Part shown: positions 1-7,030 of the stretch, one piece after another | How the letters are laid out: every line of letters starts with the position of its first letter | Numbering within the stretch: position 1 is the first letter of the stretch | Assembly (NCBI RefSeq): GCF_007990755.1 | Contig: NZ_BJXA01000002.1 | Span: 310,001 to 374,000, forward strand | Length of the DNA stretch: 64,000 nt | Direction of reading: 5' to 3' | Source: Nocardia ninae NBRC 108245 | GTDB lineage: Bacteria; Actinomycetota; Actinomycetes; Mycobacteriales; Mycobacteriaceae | Made by a program: the position numbers and the translations under genes | The notes under the pieces: generated by a model | What the model was told of the DNA's origin: nothing | The model's database searches: none | The model's input: only the letters and a program-made list of their open reading frames with translations

Positions 1-631
1 ACTCATACCAACTCCTGGCGCGATTCAGGGTTCGTTCGAGCGGGCTCGCGCCGGGGTGGCGCGGGTCGAGAAAAGCGAAGGCGCTCGGCGCATCCGGGAT
101 GGCGTGCAATGCGGCGAGCGTCTGGATCGTGCTTCGCTGGAGTCGGTGCTGCTGCTCGGGGCTTGCGTCGAAAAGCCAGTTGTCGCCGAAGGTGTAGGGC
201 ATGACATCCGGCGGCACCACCCCGTCGACGCGGTCCATCAGCAGGAAGGGCGTGCCGAGCACCTCGCCGGTCGGTTCGATGAACCGTACGCGCGGAACAG
301 GGACGTCGCTGGCCTCGGCCACGATGCGCATGACGTCGAACTGATCCTGCATGGCGTAGTGCTCGAGCACGGGGAAGTCGCCGGGGGCGGGCACCATTCG
401 AGCGATCAGGTCGGTGACCTGTGCGACGCCGGATTCGGTCCAGCTCAGCTGGAGCACCAGCGTCTCCGCCGACATACCGTTGCTGTCGATGCCGGACCGC
501 AGAGCGACCTTCGGATCGGCGGGCACCGGCAACCGGCCGGCGAGCCACTCGGTGAGGCGCGGGATCAGCGTGCTGGTTTCGCGGCTGCTGCGTTGCAGTC
601 GCATGCCCGGCTCGGCCGGTGGTGTTGACAT
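1..631 (-). CDS. Phosphotransferase family protein (APH-like), 3' end outside window
   Basis: This is the N-terminal 210 residues of an aminoglycoside-phosphotransferase-fold (kinase-like) protein. It reads off the left edge, so the catalytic HGDxxxxN and DxD loops are not in the window. The ATG at 631 is preceded by a GGGG-rich ribosome site. Visible features are an N-terminal LIPRLTEWLAGRLP helix, a central VLEHYAMQDQFDVMRIV stretch, VRFIEPTGEVLGTPFLLMDRVDG (the lobe-linking hinge typical of the family) and a LAALHAIP motif. Such proteins phosphorylate small hydroxylated molecules or resemble the kinase domain of ACAD10-type proteins. The substrate cannot be told from sequence. It lies apart from the biosynthetic cluster and nothing ties it to it. 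Confidence 0.75.
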   Translation of the reverse strand, partial: MSTPPAEPGMRLQRSSRETSTLIPRLTEWLAGRLPVPADPKVALRSGIDSNGMSAETLVLQLSWTESGVAQVTDLIARMVPAPGDFPVLEHYAMQDQFDVMRIVAEASDVPVPRVRFIEPTGEVLGTPFLLMDRVDGVVPPDVMPYTFGDNWLFDASPEQQHRLQRSTIQTLAALHAIPDAPSAFAFLDPRHPGASPLERTLNRARSWYE

Positions 632-785
632 TGGTCGCCCCTGACAAGATCGCGAACGGTAAGGCAACCTTCGGCCTGCCCGATCGCGAGTGTCAACAAG
701 CGTTCTCGATGAATGGGACCTGGTGCAGGCGGGCCGCGATCGCCTCGACCGGACCCGGCCTGCACTCAGTGCTTCGGCATAGGCG

Positions 786-968
786 CTACCGGCGACGGCG
801 CCAGTTCCACGAACGCGCCCCGGTGCCGACGCCGGCTAGGTGCAGTGCGACGAGCAGCAGTCCGAGGGTGGTGAGGGTGCCTGCGGTGATTTCGTCACCG
901 AGGCTGGCATCGGTCAGATCGAACAGCAAAGCGAGCCCGAACGCGACAGCGGCGGCAATGGCCATCAT
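786..968 (-). CDS. Small hydrophobic membrane protein
   Basis: This encodes 60 residues. An excellent AGGAGG ribosome site sits seven bases before the ATG. The protein has two hydrophobic stretches (about residues 2-18, IAAAVAFGLALLFDL, and 30-46, TLTTLGLLLVALHLAGV) separated by a short acidic loop. It ends in a very basic tail (RSWNWRRRR) that should stay cytoplasmic. No family is recognised. It is divergent from the cutinase-like gene and shares its upstream region. Size, start signal and hydrophobicity profile support a real protein; function is unknown. Confidence 0.6.
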   Translation of the reverse strand: MMAIAAAVAFGLALLFDLTDASLGDEITAGTLTTLGLLLVALHLAGVGTGARSWNWRRRR

Positions 969-1046
969 GGTGAACCTCCTGTAGTGCCAGGGAATTACCC
1001 GATGTTCGTCCGCGCAACCATTGCCGTTGCGGAATTCTCGAAGAAC

Positions 1047-1065
1047 TTCTTAACGACATTAAGAA
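1047..1065. promoter_or_regulatory. Inverted repeat in divergent promoter region
   Basis: TTCTTAA - CGACA - TTAAGAA is a perfect 7-bp inverted repeat with a 5-base spacer. It is flanked by two direct copies of AAGAAC (1041-1046 and 1061-1066). It lies between the divergent small membrane protein and the cutinase-like gene, in AT-richer sequence than its surroundings. It could be a regulator binding site for either promoter; no regulator can be named. Confidence 0.35.
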
Positions 1066-1154
1066 CGACACTGCGGACAATTCATGATTGGAGAATTTGA
1101 TTTAACGTGGTCGGCGGATCGCCCAGCCGAAGAGACCGTGTGCAGGAGTCAGTG

Positions 1155-3116
1155 ATGCGTTCGTCCAAGCGCTATGTGGTCACCACGCTGGTGACCGTCG
1201 GCGTTGCCGTGGGTTCGTCCGGTGTCACCGCGGTGGCACACGCCGAACCAGCTACGTGCGCAGCAACATTCAACCTGTTCATCCCCGGCACCTGGGAGAC
1301 CGACGAGGATGCCGACCCGGCGCGGCCCATCGGCATGCTCGCGCCGATCGCGGAGGCCATTCAGCGCCAGCAGGGTCCGAGGTCCGAGATCTACTTCACG
1401 CCATACATGGCTCGCGCCTTCGACAACGGCTACACCTACGCCGACAGCAAGAACACCGCGCTGGAGAATGCCACCGCCGCGCTGCGTAATTACGGAACCC
1501 GCTGCCCGACAGCACGTTTCACTATCAATGGGTACAGTCAGGGTGCCGATGCCGCAGGCGATCTGGCCGCCGCCATCGGCAACGATCGCGGTCCGGTGCC
1601 CGCCGATCGCGTCCTGGCCGTCGGCCTGCTCGCCGACCCCGGCGCGGGCACACCGGGCGAGATCGTCGTCGGGCCGGGAACAGCGGGCACGGGCATCGCC
1701 GACCCGCGGCCGCAAGGCATGGGTAAACTTTCCGGCCGGGTCACCTCGATCTGCGATCCGAAAGACCTGTACTGCTCGATCCAGAAGAGCGCCAACCCAC
1801 TGCTCGGCGCGCTGGGCTCGATCCTGAGCAAGGCCCTCAGCGGTGGTGCGCCGCCACCGGACGCGAATTTCCCGATCGGCGCCGCGCTGACCTCGGACTT
1901 CTCCAAGGCGGACCTGCCAGGACTGGCGACCGCCGTGGCCGGGCTGACCGCAGGCCTCGCTGCCCCCTCGGGGGTCGATCTGGCCCAGGTCCGCGGCAGT
2001 GCGGAAAAGTTGCTGGACACCCTCAATCCCCTGGTGGACCTGATCGATTCCGGCGCGGCCAACCCCGCTGCCACGGCCCAGCTGGTCGCCGCGCCGACCG
2101 GTACCGCCGAGCGCGACGCGGGGGAGGTGCTGACTCAGCTCGACCAGTCGGACCTGTCGGGCGCCGTCGCGGCCATGACCACGATCGCCGACACCGCGAC
2201 CGAACTGCTGGACAACGGCGTCGGCACCCTCCGGCCGAATTCCCCCAAAGCCCGCTCGCTGCGCGCCGCGGCCAAGTCGGTCCGGCGTGAGGTCGCGCCG
2301 CTGGCCGCCACCTCGCCCGAAACCCTCGGCGCCGCAACAAGAGTCCTCTCGCTGCTCAAACCCACCGTGCTGGTCGACCAGGCGCTCGACGTCGCCGCCG
2401 ACGTCACCACGTTCGACTTCCCCCGGATTCTCGACAACCTCATGCTGCTGCCGCAGAAGATTGTCGCGATGGACGCCGAGGGCGCCAACCAGGTCGCCGC
2501 CGAGCTGAACGATCAGCTGCAACCCTTGCTGAAACTTGTTGGGACGGTTGACCTGAAGTGGATCTCGCAGGTGCTGTCGGTGATCCCGGACGCGCAGGGC
2601 TTCACCGAGGTCGCGGCGCAGGTCACGTCGATCCTTTCCAACTTCGACATCACCCGGCTGGTGCAGATCATCGGCCGGATCCAGGACGTCGCGTGGTCGG
2701 TGCTGCAGAAGCTCGTGCCGCCGCCGGGGCAGGCGCCCGACCTGGCCGGCGCGGGCGTCGCCCTGTCCGGCCTGCTACCGATCGGAGCCGACTTGGCCTC
2801 GGCCACAGTCGATCTGCTGACCGGCAAGGCGCAGCAGGCCCCGCCGGTGGTGCTGGGCAGGCGGGCCGACACCCCGGCCAAGACCATCGCGGAGCCGGGC
2901 CCTGACCTCGACGACCTGACCGGCCCGCTCACCCGGATCACGACCTTTCACGACATCAACCTGGTCAACCTCATCGTCGACGGACTCAGTGCCGCGAACT
3001 TCGTCGCGTCCGGCGCGCACGTGAACTACGGGTCCCTGGTGGTCGACGGCGCCGGCCGCAACGCCGTGCAATGGCTCGGCGACTGGATGAACCAGCGGAT
3101 CGGCCACGTCAAGTGA
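1155..3116 (+). CDS. Secreted cutinase-family protein with long C-terminal extension
   Basis: This is a 653-residue exported serine esterase-like protein. The ATG at 1155 follows AGGAG at 1143-1147; an upstream in-frame start at 1107 has no ribosome site. Residues 1-30 form a Sec signal peptide ending AVAHA before a mature EPATC N terminus. The cutinase-type alpha/beta hydrolase domain spans about 31-240. Its nucleophile motif is GYSQG (Ser128), and later DP and DLYC segments supply the probable Asp and disulphide Cys. The remaining roughly 400 residues are mostly helical and Ala/Leu-rich with no catalytic motif. Cutinase-like proteins of mycolic-acid bacteria act outside the cell on lipid esters. 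The large tail may anchor the protein to the envelope, which is inference. It ends convergently with the next gene. Confidence 0.8.
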   Translation: MRSSKRYVVTTLVTVGVAVGSSGVTAVAHAEPATCAATFNLFIPGTWETDEDADPARPIGMLAPIAEAIQRQQGPRSEIYFTPYMARAFDNGYTYADSKNTALENATAALRNYGTRCPTARFTINGYSQGADAAGDLAAAIGNDRGPVPADRVLAVGLLADPGAGTPGEIVVGPGTAGTGIADPRPQGMGKLSGRVTSICDPKDLYCSIQKSANPLLGALGSILSKALSGGAPPPDANFPIGAALTSDFSKADLPGLATAVAGLTAGLAAPSGVDLAQVRGSAEKLLDTLNPLVDLIDSGAANPAATAQLVAAPTGTAERDAGEVLTQLDQSDLSGAVAAMTTIADTATELLDNGVGTLRPNSPKARSLRAAAKSVRREVAPLAATSPETLGAATRVLSLLKPTVLVDQALDVAADVTTFDFPRILDNLMLLPQKIVAMDAEGANQVAAELNDQLQPLLKLVGTVDLKWISQVLSVIPDAQGFTEVAAQVTSILSNFDITRLVQIIGRIQDVAWSVLQKLVPPPGQAPDLAGAGVALSGLLPIGADLASATVDLLTGKAQQAPPVVLGRRADTPAKTIAEPGPDLDDLTGPLTRITTFHDINLVNLIVDGLSAANFVASGAHVNYGSLVVDGAGRNAVQWLGDWMNQRIGHVK

Positions 3117-3161
3117 CACCCGAAAGTGGCTGCCGGACTGCGGGTTACCCCGCTGCGCCGA

Positions 3162-4427
3162 CTACCCGACGACCTGTCCCGGCTGCCTGCTCTCGAACGC
3201 GCCCGGCGCGAATCGCTGTGTGCCAGCTGATGTTCGGCGTTCCGCGGTGCGATCGGTCGCGTGCAGCAGGGACTTCGCGGGCTGCCAGAAGCGCAGCAGG
3301 GTCTGTTCGTCGGGGACGTCGGCCCCACGGGCGGTCGGCTCGCCCGCCGGTTCGCCGCTGTTGTCGCTGAGCCGCTGGGCCGCCAGCACCAGCTCGGCGA
3401 CCATCCGAATGTTCTCCTGGTCGTCTTCGATGACGCTGGTGTCGATCAGCTCGTCGACGGCGGTCGGCAGCGGCAGCACGTAACGGGCGACGATCTCGGC
3501 CGCGTCGTGGATCTCCATCCGCCGGCGGTGCAGCCGTTCCTGGGGCGAAACGTTCCAGTTGTCCGCCCATTTCAGCTGGAAGACGACCTGCGGCGCGGCG
3601 GCGGTCAGGTCCCGCCAGAGCGGATACACCCGGCGCGCGGCGCGCGATTCCCGATCCAATCGCAGCAGTTGCACCACGGCCTGTACCGAGGACGGCAGGA
3701 ACACCATGATCAGCGCGCTGAAGAAGAACAGCCCCGGCTCGCCGGTGGCGAAGCCCTCGGCCACCATGTTGTACGCGTTGTCGGTGAACGCGCTGCCCGC
3801 TCCGGCGGCGTCCAACGCCACCGAGACCGCGATGAGGCAGGCGGGCAGCGAGCTGGCGATACCGAAGATGACCAGGGCGGCCACCGTGAGCCGTTCCCGC
3901 AGCGTGGTCGTCCGCCACATTGTGCCCCTGGTTTTCAGCACGTAGTAGTAGGTCGAAACAATAACGGGCAGAGCGGAATACAGCCCGATGTAGACGCCGT
4001 AGCGCCAACCGCCGTACTCGGCGATGGACGACATCCCGTTGGCCCGGGCGGGCGCGCTCAGCAGCAGGAAGGCCAGGCCGATCGCGACCGACGTGCCGAT
4101 CACGACCTTGAACTGGATCCGGTACCGCACCGGCCCGTTCTCGTGCAGCAGCGCCATCCCGAGTCCGCAGGCCCAGGCCGTCACGGTCAGCCAATGCCAG
4201 GTGTCGAACACGGTGGGCAGGCCGCCGGGGACCAGCTTGGAGATCGGGCGCGCGAACAGCGGCTCACGCAGTATGGCCGCTGCCGCGTCGAAGCCCAACA
4301 GGATGTTGATCATGCGGCCGAACACCGAGGTGTGCAGGGTCAGCGAGAGCCGGATCACGGCGATGACCACGATGAACAACGTCGCTGAGACGGTGACTCC
4401 CGCGGGTAGGTGGTCGTGCGGCCACAT
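3162..4427 (-). CDS. MAB_1171c-type integral membrane protein
   Basis: This encodes 421 residues. The first about 260 contain six to eight hydrophobic segments (for example ATLFIVVIAVIRLSLTL, VVIGTSVAIGLAFLLLSAP and GLFFFSALIMVFLPSS). The C-terminal about 160 residues are soluble and carry LYPLWRDLT-like and LHRRRMEIHDA motifs seen in the MAB_1171c/DUF6545 family of actinobacteria. The ATG at 4427 is preceded by AAGGAG, which overlaps the stop of the protease gene, so the two are probably translated together. Family members are usually encoded beside an XRE regulator and an ImmA/IrrE-like protease, as here. Their biochemical role is not established, and the name putative transporter is only a label. 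Confidence 0.75.
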   Translation of the reverse strand: MWPHDHLPAGVTVSATLFIVVIAVIRLSLTLHTSVFGRMINILLGFDAAAAILREPLFARPISKLVPGGLPTVFDTWHWLTVTAWACGLGMALLHENGPVRYRIQFKVVIGTSVAIGLAFLLLSAPARANGMSSIAEYGGWRYGVYIGLYSALPVIVSTYYYVLKTRGTMWRTTTLRERLTVAALVIFGIASSLPACLIAVSVALDAAGAGSAFTDNAYNMVAEGFATGEPGLFFFSALIMVFLPSSVQAVVQLLRLDRESRAARRVYPLWRDLTAAAPQVVFQLKWADNWNVSPQERLHRRRMEIHDAAEIVARYVLPLPTAVDELIDTSVIEDDQENIRMVAELVLAAQRLSDNSGEPAGEPTARGADVPDEQTLLRFWQPAKSLLHATDRTAERRTSAGTQRFAPGAFESRQPGQVVG

Positions 4428-4430
4428 GCG

Positions 4431-4970
4431 TCACAACTCCTTCAACATCGGGTCGCGACGTGGTCCGACGGTCCTGGCACGGAAGCCGATCAGGGTCGCC
4501 AACAGTTCGGCTTCGTACTCTTCGATGGAGGCGTAACTCGATACTCCGCGCGCCGCGCGGACCGTGGTGAGGTCGATGTCGTGATTCAGCGCCACCCCGC
4601 TCGTCAGTGTCGACCATTCCACCGCGGAGATCGACGTGTCCTGTCCGTGGTCGAGCAACATATGGCTGACCTCATGCAAAGTTACGTGCAGTTCTACCGC
4701 CGGGTCGGCGGATTGCCGAAGAAAGATCACGTCGTAGTCCTTGCACGCCAACCACAGTCCGCACAATCCGACCGGCGCGGTCGTCGGCAGGAGTAATCGC
4801 ACGATCCGCCGCCCGCGCATGCGCTCGACGCACGCGATGAACTCCTCGATGGTCCAGTCCGCGGGCAGTTCGAGCCGGTCGACCACCGCTTGCAGGCGGG
4901 CGCGGGTGGAGATCTTTCCTCTAGGTTTCCAGGTGAGGGCGGCGACTTTGCGCCGGATCAGTTTCAACAT
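4431..4970 (-). CDS. ImmA/IrrE-like metallopeptidase-fold protein
   Basis: This encodes 179 residues with a zinc-metallopeptidase signature HEVSH at the centre of a LHVTLHEVSHMLLDHG helix (HExxH form). A downstream acidic segment, IEEYEAELLATLIG, supplies the expected third ligand region. It belongs with the ImmA/IrrE family, whose members cleave or activate XRE-type repressors. The start has a strong GAGGAGG ribosome site and overlaps the stop of a 43-residue ORF. Gene order (XRE, small ORFs, this gene, MAB_1171c protein) suggests one regulatory module in which this protein acts on the XRE protein. That relationship is inferred from the family, not visible here. Confidence 0.75.
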   Translation of the reverse strand: MLKLIRRKVAALTWKPRGKISTRARLQAVVDRLELPADWTIEEFIACVERMRGRRIVRLLLPTTAPVGLCGLWLACKDYDVIFLRQSADPAVELHVTLHEVSHMLLDHGQDTSISAVEWSTLTSGVALNHDIDLTTVRAARGVSSYASIEEYEAELLATLIGFRARTVGPRRDPMLKEL

Positions 4971-5095
4971 CGCACCTGCCTCCTCGTCCGAGTGAGGCGG
5001 CGCGCGTCGGTGATGTCCGGCTCGTCGGCATAACCGCTGGTCCGAGCTCTTACGCCCGCGTCGAGGCCGGTGGAATCGAGAACATATCCAATCAC
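4964..5095 (-). CDS. 43-residue small ORF coupled to protease gene
   Basis: A GTG start at 5095 sits just after a strong GGGGGGAGG ribosome site. The ORF runs 43 codons and ends inside the start region of the protease gene (ATGTTGA overlap). Its own start overlaps the stop of the upstream 51-residue ORF (GTGA). The peptide is polar, with an arginine-rich tail (RRLTRTRRQVRC), and has no recognised domain. The double overlap and ribosome site are what support translation. It could be a small protein or a translational-coupling ORF. Confidence 0.4.
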   Translation of the reverse strand: MIGYVLDSTGLDAGVRARTSGYADEPDITDARRLTRTRRQVRC

Positions 5096-5247
5096 GACTT
5101 CCTCCCCCCGAGCACCTGTGGAGATCTGATCTTGCTCACCGCGCGAACAGCGGCATCGTTGCCGCCGGCGCGGTGTCGTTCGCCGAAGTCATCCAGTTCA
5201 ACGGTTCGTTGAAGCCATCGGTTCAACGGGGGCACGACGTTATCCAT
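5092..5247 (-). CDS. 51-residue small ORF in XRE-protease operon
   Basis: The ATG at 5247 opens a 51-residue frame starting MDNVVPPLNRWLQRTVELDD and ending LGGRKS. Its stop overlaps the GTG of the next small ORF by four bases. The peptide has an amphipathic helix-like N-terminal half and a basic C-terminal half, and no recognised family. The ribosome site is weak. Support comes from its protein-like composition and tight overlap with a coupled downstream chain leading to the protease gene. It may be an antitoxin-like or adaptor peptide of the regulatory module, which is speculative. Confidence 0.4.
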   Translation of the reverse strand: MDNVVPPLNRWLQRTVELDDFGERHRAGGNDAAVRAVSKIRSPQVLGGRKS

Positions 5248-5675
5248 TGTTCCGAATTGTCTTCAGGGGCCAGCATGTCGACACGCGTCGACTCGTCGTC
5301 ATCGGCTTGCCGGGCTCGCCTATACCCTACCTGGCGCTGCGGTCCTGGGTAGGGGGTGTTTTTGGGACACGAATCGCGAACTATGCGTGTGACCTGCATG
5401 TATACCGGCGGACGGCAGTGCAAGATCGAACATAGGGGGAGGCGGGAATTCTGTTCCCCGCGGCTGCGCTCGCCCGCGCGCAGCAGTTTCGGCGACGGCG
5501 CCAACGCCCGGATGATCACAAGGGCGAACAGTACCCGTTCGCACGTCGAAAGATCCTGCTGTCGAACATGTTTCGGCGGGCCCCGCGCCACATCGATGGC
5601 GGCGGAGCCTGGCCAGGGCTTATCCGACGTATAGGAGCCGCGGTGCGTGCGTCCGCGGCCGGCTTCTTCGCAGGT
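5248..5675. other. Intergenic stretch below XRE gene, no supported gene
   Basis: This 428-base stretch lies between the XRE gene and the small-ORF/protease chain. A 122-codon minus-strand frame crosses it but overlaps the better-supported 51-residue ORF and has mixed codon use, so it is not called. CCCTACC (5325-5331) and GGTAGGG (5348-5354) form an inverted repeat with a 16-base loop. Nothing else convincing was seen. Confidence 0.5.
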
Positions 5676-6302
5676 TTACGTCTCCGGGGTGTCGTCTCGC
5701 TCGGATTCGTGCCCCGGATGTCCGGGGTCGGCGGTATTTTGCAGCGCCTGAAGCAGCCGATCGATCGCGGTCTTCGGGAAGACCAGCTGATACCCCTCGG
5801 TGTGGCTGCGTGCGCGCTTCAATTCGATGCCGAGCCGGTCGAGCTCGGTGACGAGATCGACGACCGACCGATGTTTGCGGGCCAGATTCTGCAGTGCGCT
5901 GACGCCGCTCTCGACGTCGTCGTCCACCACTGGTGCGGCGGGCGGCACGTCGGCGGGCGGCACGAGCGTGCCGCCGTGATACAGCGCCGCGGTCGCACTC
6001 CCGGCCGGCAAACCCAGGGCTTCGAGTGCTCGGTTGTACTTCGCCTCCGTGGTGGCGCTTATCGTGTCGACCTGCCCGCTTTCGATCCGGGACTGAACAT
6101 TCCGCGTAGGACCTCCCAGGTCATGGATGAGCTGGTGTGTTACCAGGTCATCAGGAAGATTTCGCTGCCGGAACGCTTTCAGCTGCCGTCCGAACCGCTG
6201 TCCAGCCGACTCGACTTTATTACGCTTCACGGTCTCGCTGGCGCCCAATTCGTCGCCCATGGGAAGCATCGTACCACTTGTTTGCGCAGAGCTGGTCATC
6301 AT
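5676..6302 (-). CDS. XRE-like helix-turn-helix regulator
   Basis: This encodes about 208 residues. The ATG at 6302 has an AGG-type ribosome site; a GTG three residues upstream and ATGs at 6299 and 6260 are alternatives. Residues about 30-95 hold an XRE-type DNA-binding domain (RFGRQLKAFRQRN, then LTxxL-like pairing and NVQSRIESGQ recognition helix, then YNRALEALGL). The C-terminal half is a VSALQNLARKHRSVVDLV helical region. It heads the minus-strand module with the ImmA-like protease and MAB_1171c protein. Family logic predicts a repressor whose activity the protease controls. It is divergent from the PKS and could influence the shared upstream region. Confidence 0.7.
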   Translation of the reverse strand: MMTSSAQTSGTMLPMGDELGASETVKRNKVESAGQRFGRQLKAFRQRNLPDDLVTHQLIHDLGGPTRNVQSRIESGQVDTISATTEAKYNRALEALGLPAGSATAALYHGGTLVPPADVPPAAPVVDDDVESGVSALQNLARKHRSVVDLVTELDRLGIELKRARSHTEGYQLVFPKTAIDRLLQALQNTADPGHPGHESERDDTPET

Positions 6303-6442
6303 GCACACCTACCGCCGCGCGGCTCGGTCTCGGTGCGCCGCAATAGTAAGACCGTGCCCTTACGGCACGTCCGGGCACCGAATACCGTCCACGGCGATGC
6401 GCATCGGCCGCGGTGTGGCGCACACGGATGCACACAGATGTA

Positions 6443-6471
6443 TTGACATGAGTGGTTGTGGTCGTTAAATT
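6443..6471 (+). promoter_or_regulatory. Candidate sigma-70-type promoter for PKS operon
   Basis: TTGACA (6443-6448), a 17-base spacer and TAAATT (6466-6471) form the best vegetative-type promoter seen in the window. Transcription would start near 6478, giving a leader of about 550 bases before the PKS start at 7031. Confidence 0.5.
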
Positions 6472-6849
6472 CTGTCCATGAGTGCGGATCTGGGCACTTG
6501 ACGTGAGGTGGGCACCGATCATGTGGACGTTCAGCGCGACGAGAACTACTCCCGATGACCTGATGCCTGCCTGCGCCGACCAGTCCAAACGCCTCATCGA
6601 CCACGACGCGTCGCATGCTCGGCGTCTTATCAGCTCGAGTCGACCATCGCACGATCGTGGATCGCGTGCTCACTTTGTTGTATTGAGTTCGGCCAACGAT
6701 GTCGGTGCCGCTGCTTGCCGCAGCCGACGGGATATGGCCGGCACGGGGTTCGGCAACGGCCGGGAATGCGAAACCGCCCGGTCGGTCACCGAAAGCCATT
6801 CGAATGGCGACCATCTCGTTGCAACAGTCATGTTCTTCGAGGGGGGAAC

Positions 6850-6951
6850 ATGACCGCCGGTGATCAATCAAGCCTGTCCGATATCGCCTCGCACACGGGA
6901 TCGATGCCGCCATCGCGCGCATCGCCACTGCCCAGCGGGTGGTCGATATAA
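6850..6951 (+). CDS. 33-residue upstream ORF in PKS leader
   Basis: The ATG at 6850 follows GAGGGGGGAAC, one of the strongest ribosome sites here. The 33-codon frame ends TAA at 6951, 79 bases before the PKS ATG. The peptide is Ser/Pro-rich (for example MPPSRASPLPSGWSI) with no known domain. It precedes a stable stem-loop, so it could be a leader peptide. Translation is inferred only from the ribosome site. Confidence 0.35.
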   Translation: MTAGDQSSLSDIASHTGSMPPSRASPLPSGWSI

Positions 6952-6962
6952 ATCCTGATCGG

Positions 6963-6993
6963 CTCGCGGGCAACAAATGGCGTTGCCCGCGAG
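6963..6993 (+). promoter_or_regulatory. 12-bp perfect stem-loop before PKS start
   Basis: CTCGCGGGCAAC (6963-6974), a 7-base loop and GTTGCCCGCGAG (6982-6993) form a perfect stem. There is no U-run after it, so it is not a standard terminator. It could be an RNA structure acting on translation or transcript stability, or a DNA operator. An upstream in-frame PKS ATG (6977) falls inside it, which argues for the start at 7031. Confidence 0.5.
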
Positions 6994-7030
6994 GTCGATA
7001 GTTGTGTGGTTACAAAACGAAGGTAATGCG

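Larger units (their letters stand above)
6303..7030. other. 728-base divergent region and PKS leader
   Basis: This is the region between the XRE regulator and the first PKS. It contains a near-consensus promoter (6443-6471), a 33-codon upstream ORF with a strong ribosome site (6850-6951) and a 12-bp perfect stem-loop (6963-6993). A 123-codon plus-strand frame (6482-6853) has low third-position GC and is not called. GC content is visibly lower than in the genes. Confidence 0.6.

Noticed and set aside
1149-2522. 457-codon minus-strand frame
   Set aside because: It is antisense to the cutinase-like gene, which has a signal peptide and catalytic motif.
5325-5354. Hairpin CCCTACC/GGTAGGG followed by GTTTTT on the plus strand, possible terminator
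   Set aside because: No plus-strand gene precedes it and the loop is 16 bases, so a terminator role has no target.
5223-5591. 122-codon minus-strand frame between XRE and the protease
   Set aside because: It conflicts with the better-coupled 51-codon ORF, has uneven codon use and shows no recognisable domain.
6482-6853. 123-codon plus-strand frame in the PKS leader ending in an ATGA overlap with the 33-codon ORF
   Set aside because: Third-position GC is well below that of nearby genes, there is no clear ribosome site, and composition shows no protein family. The overlap alone is not enough.
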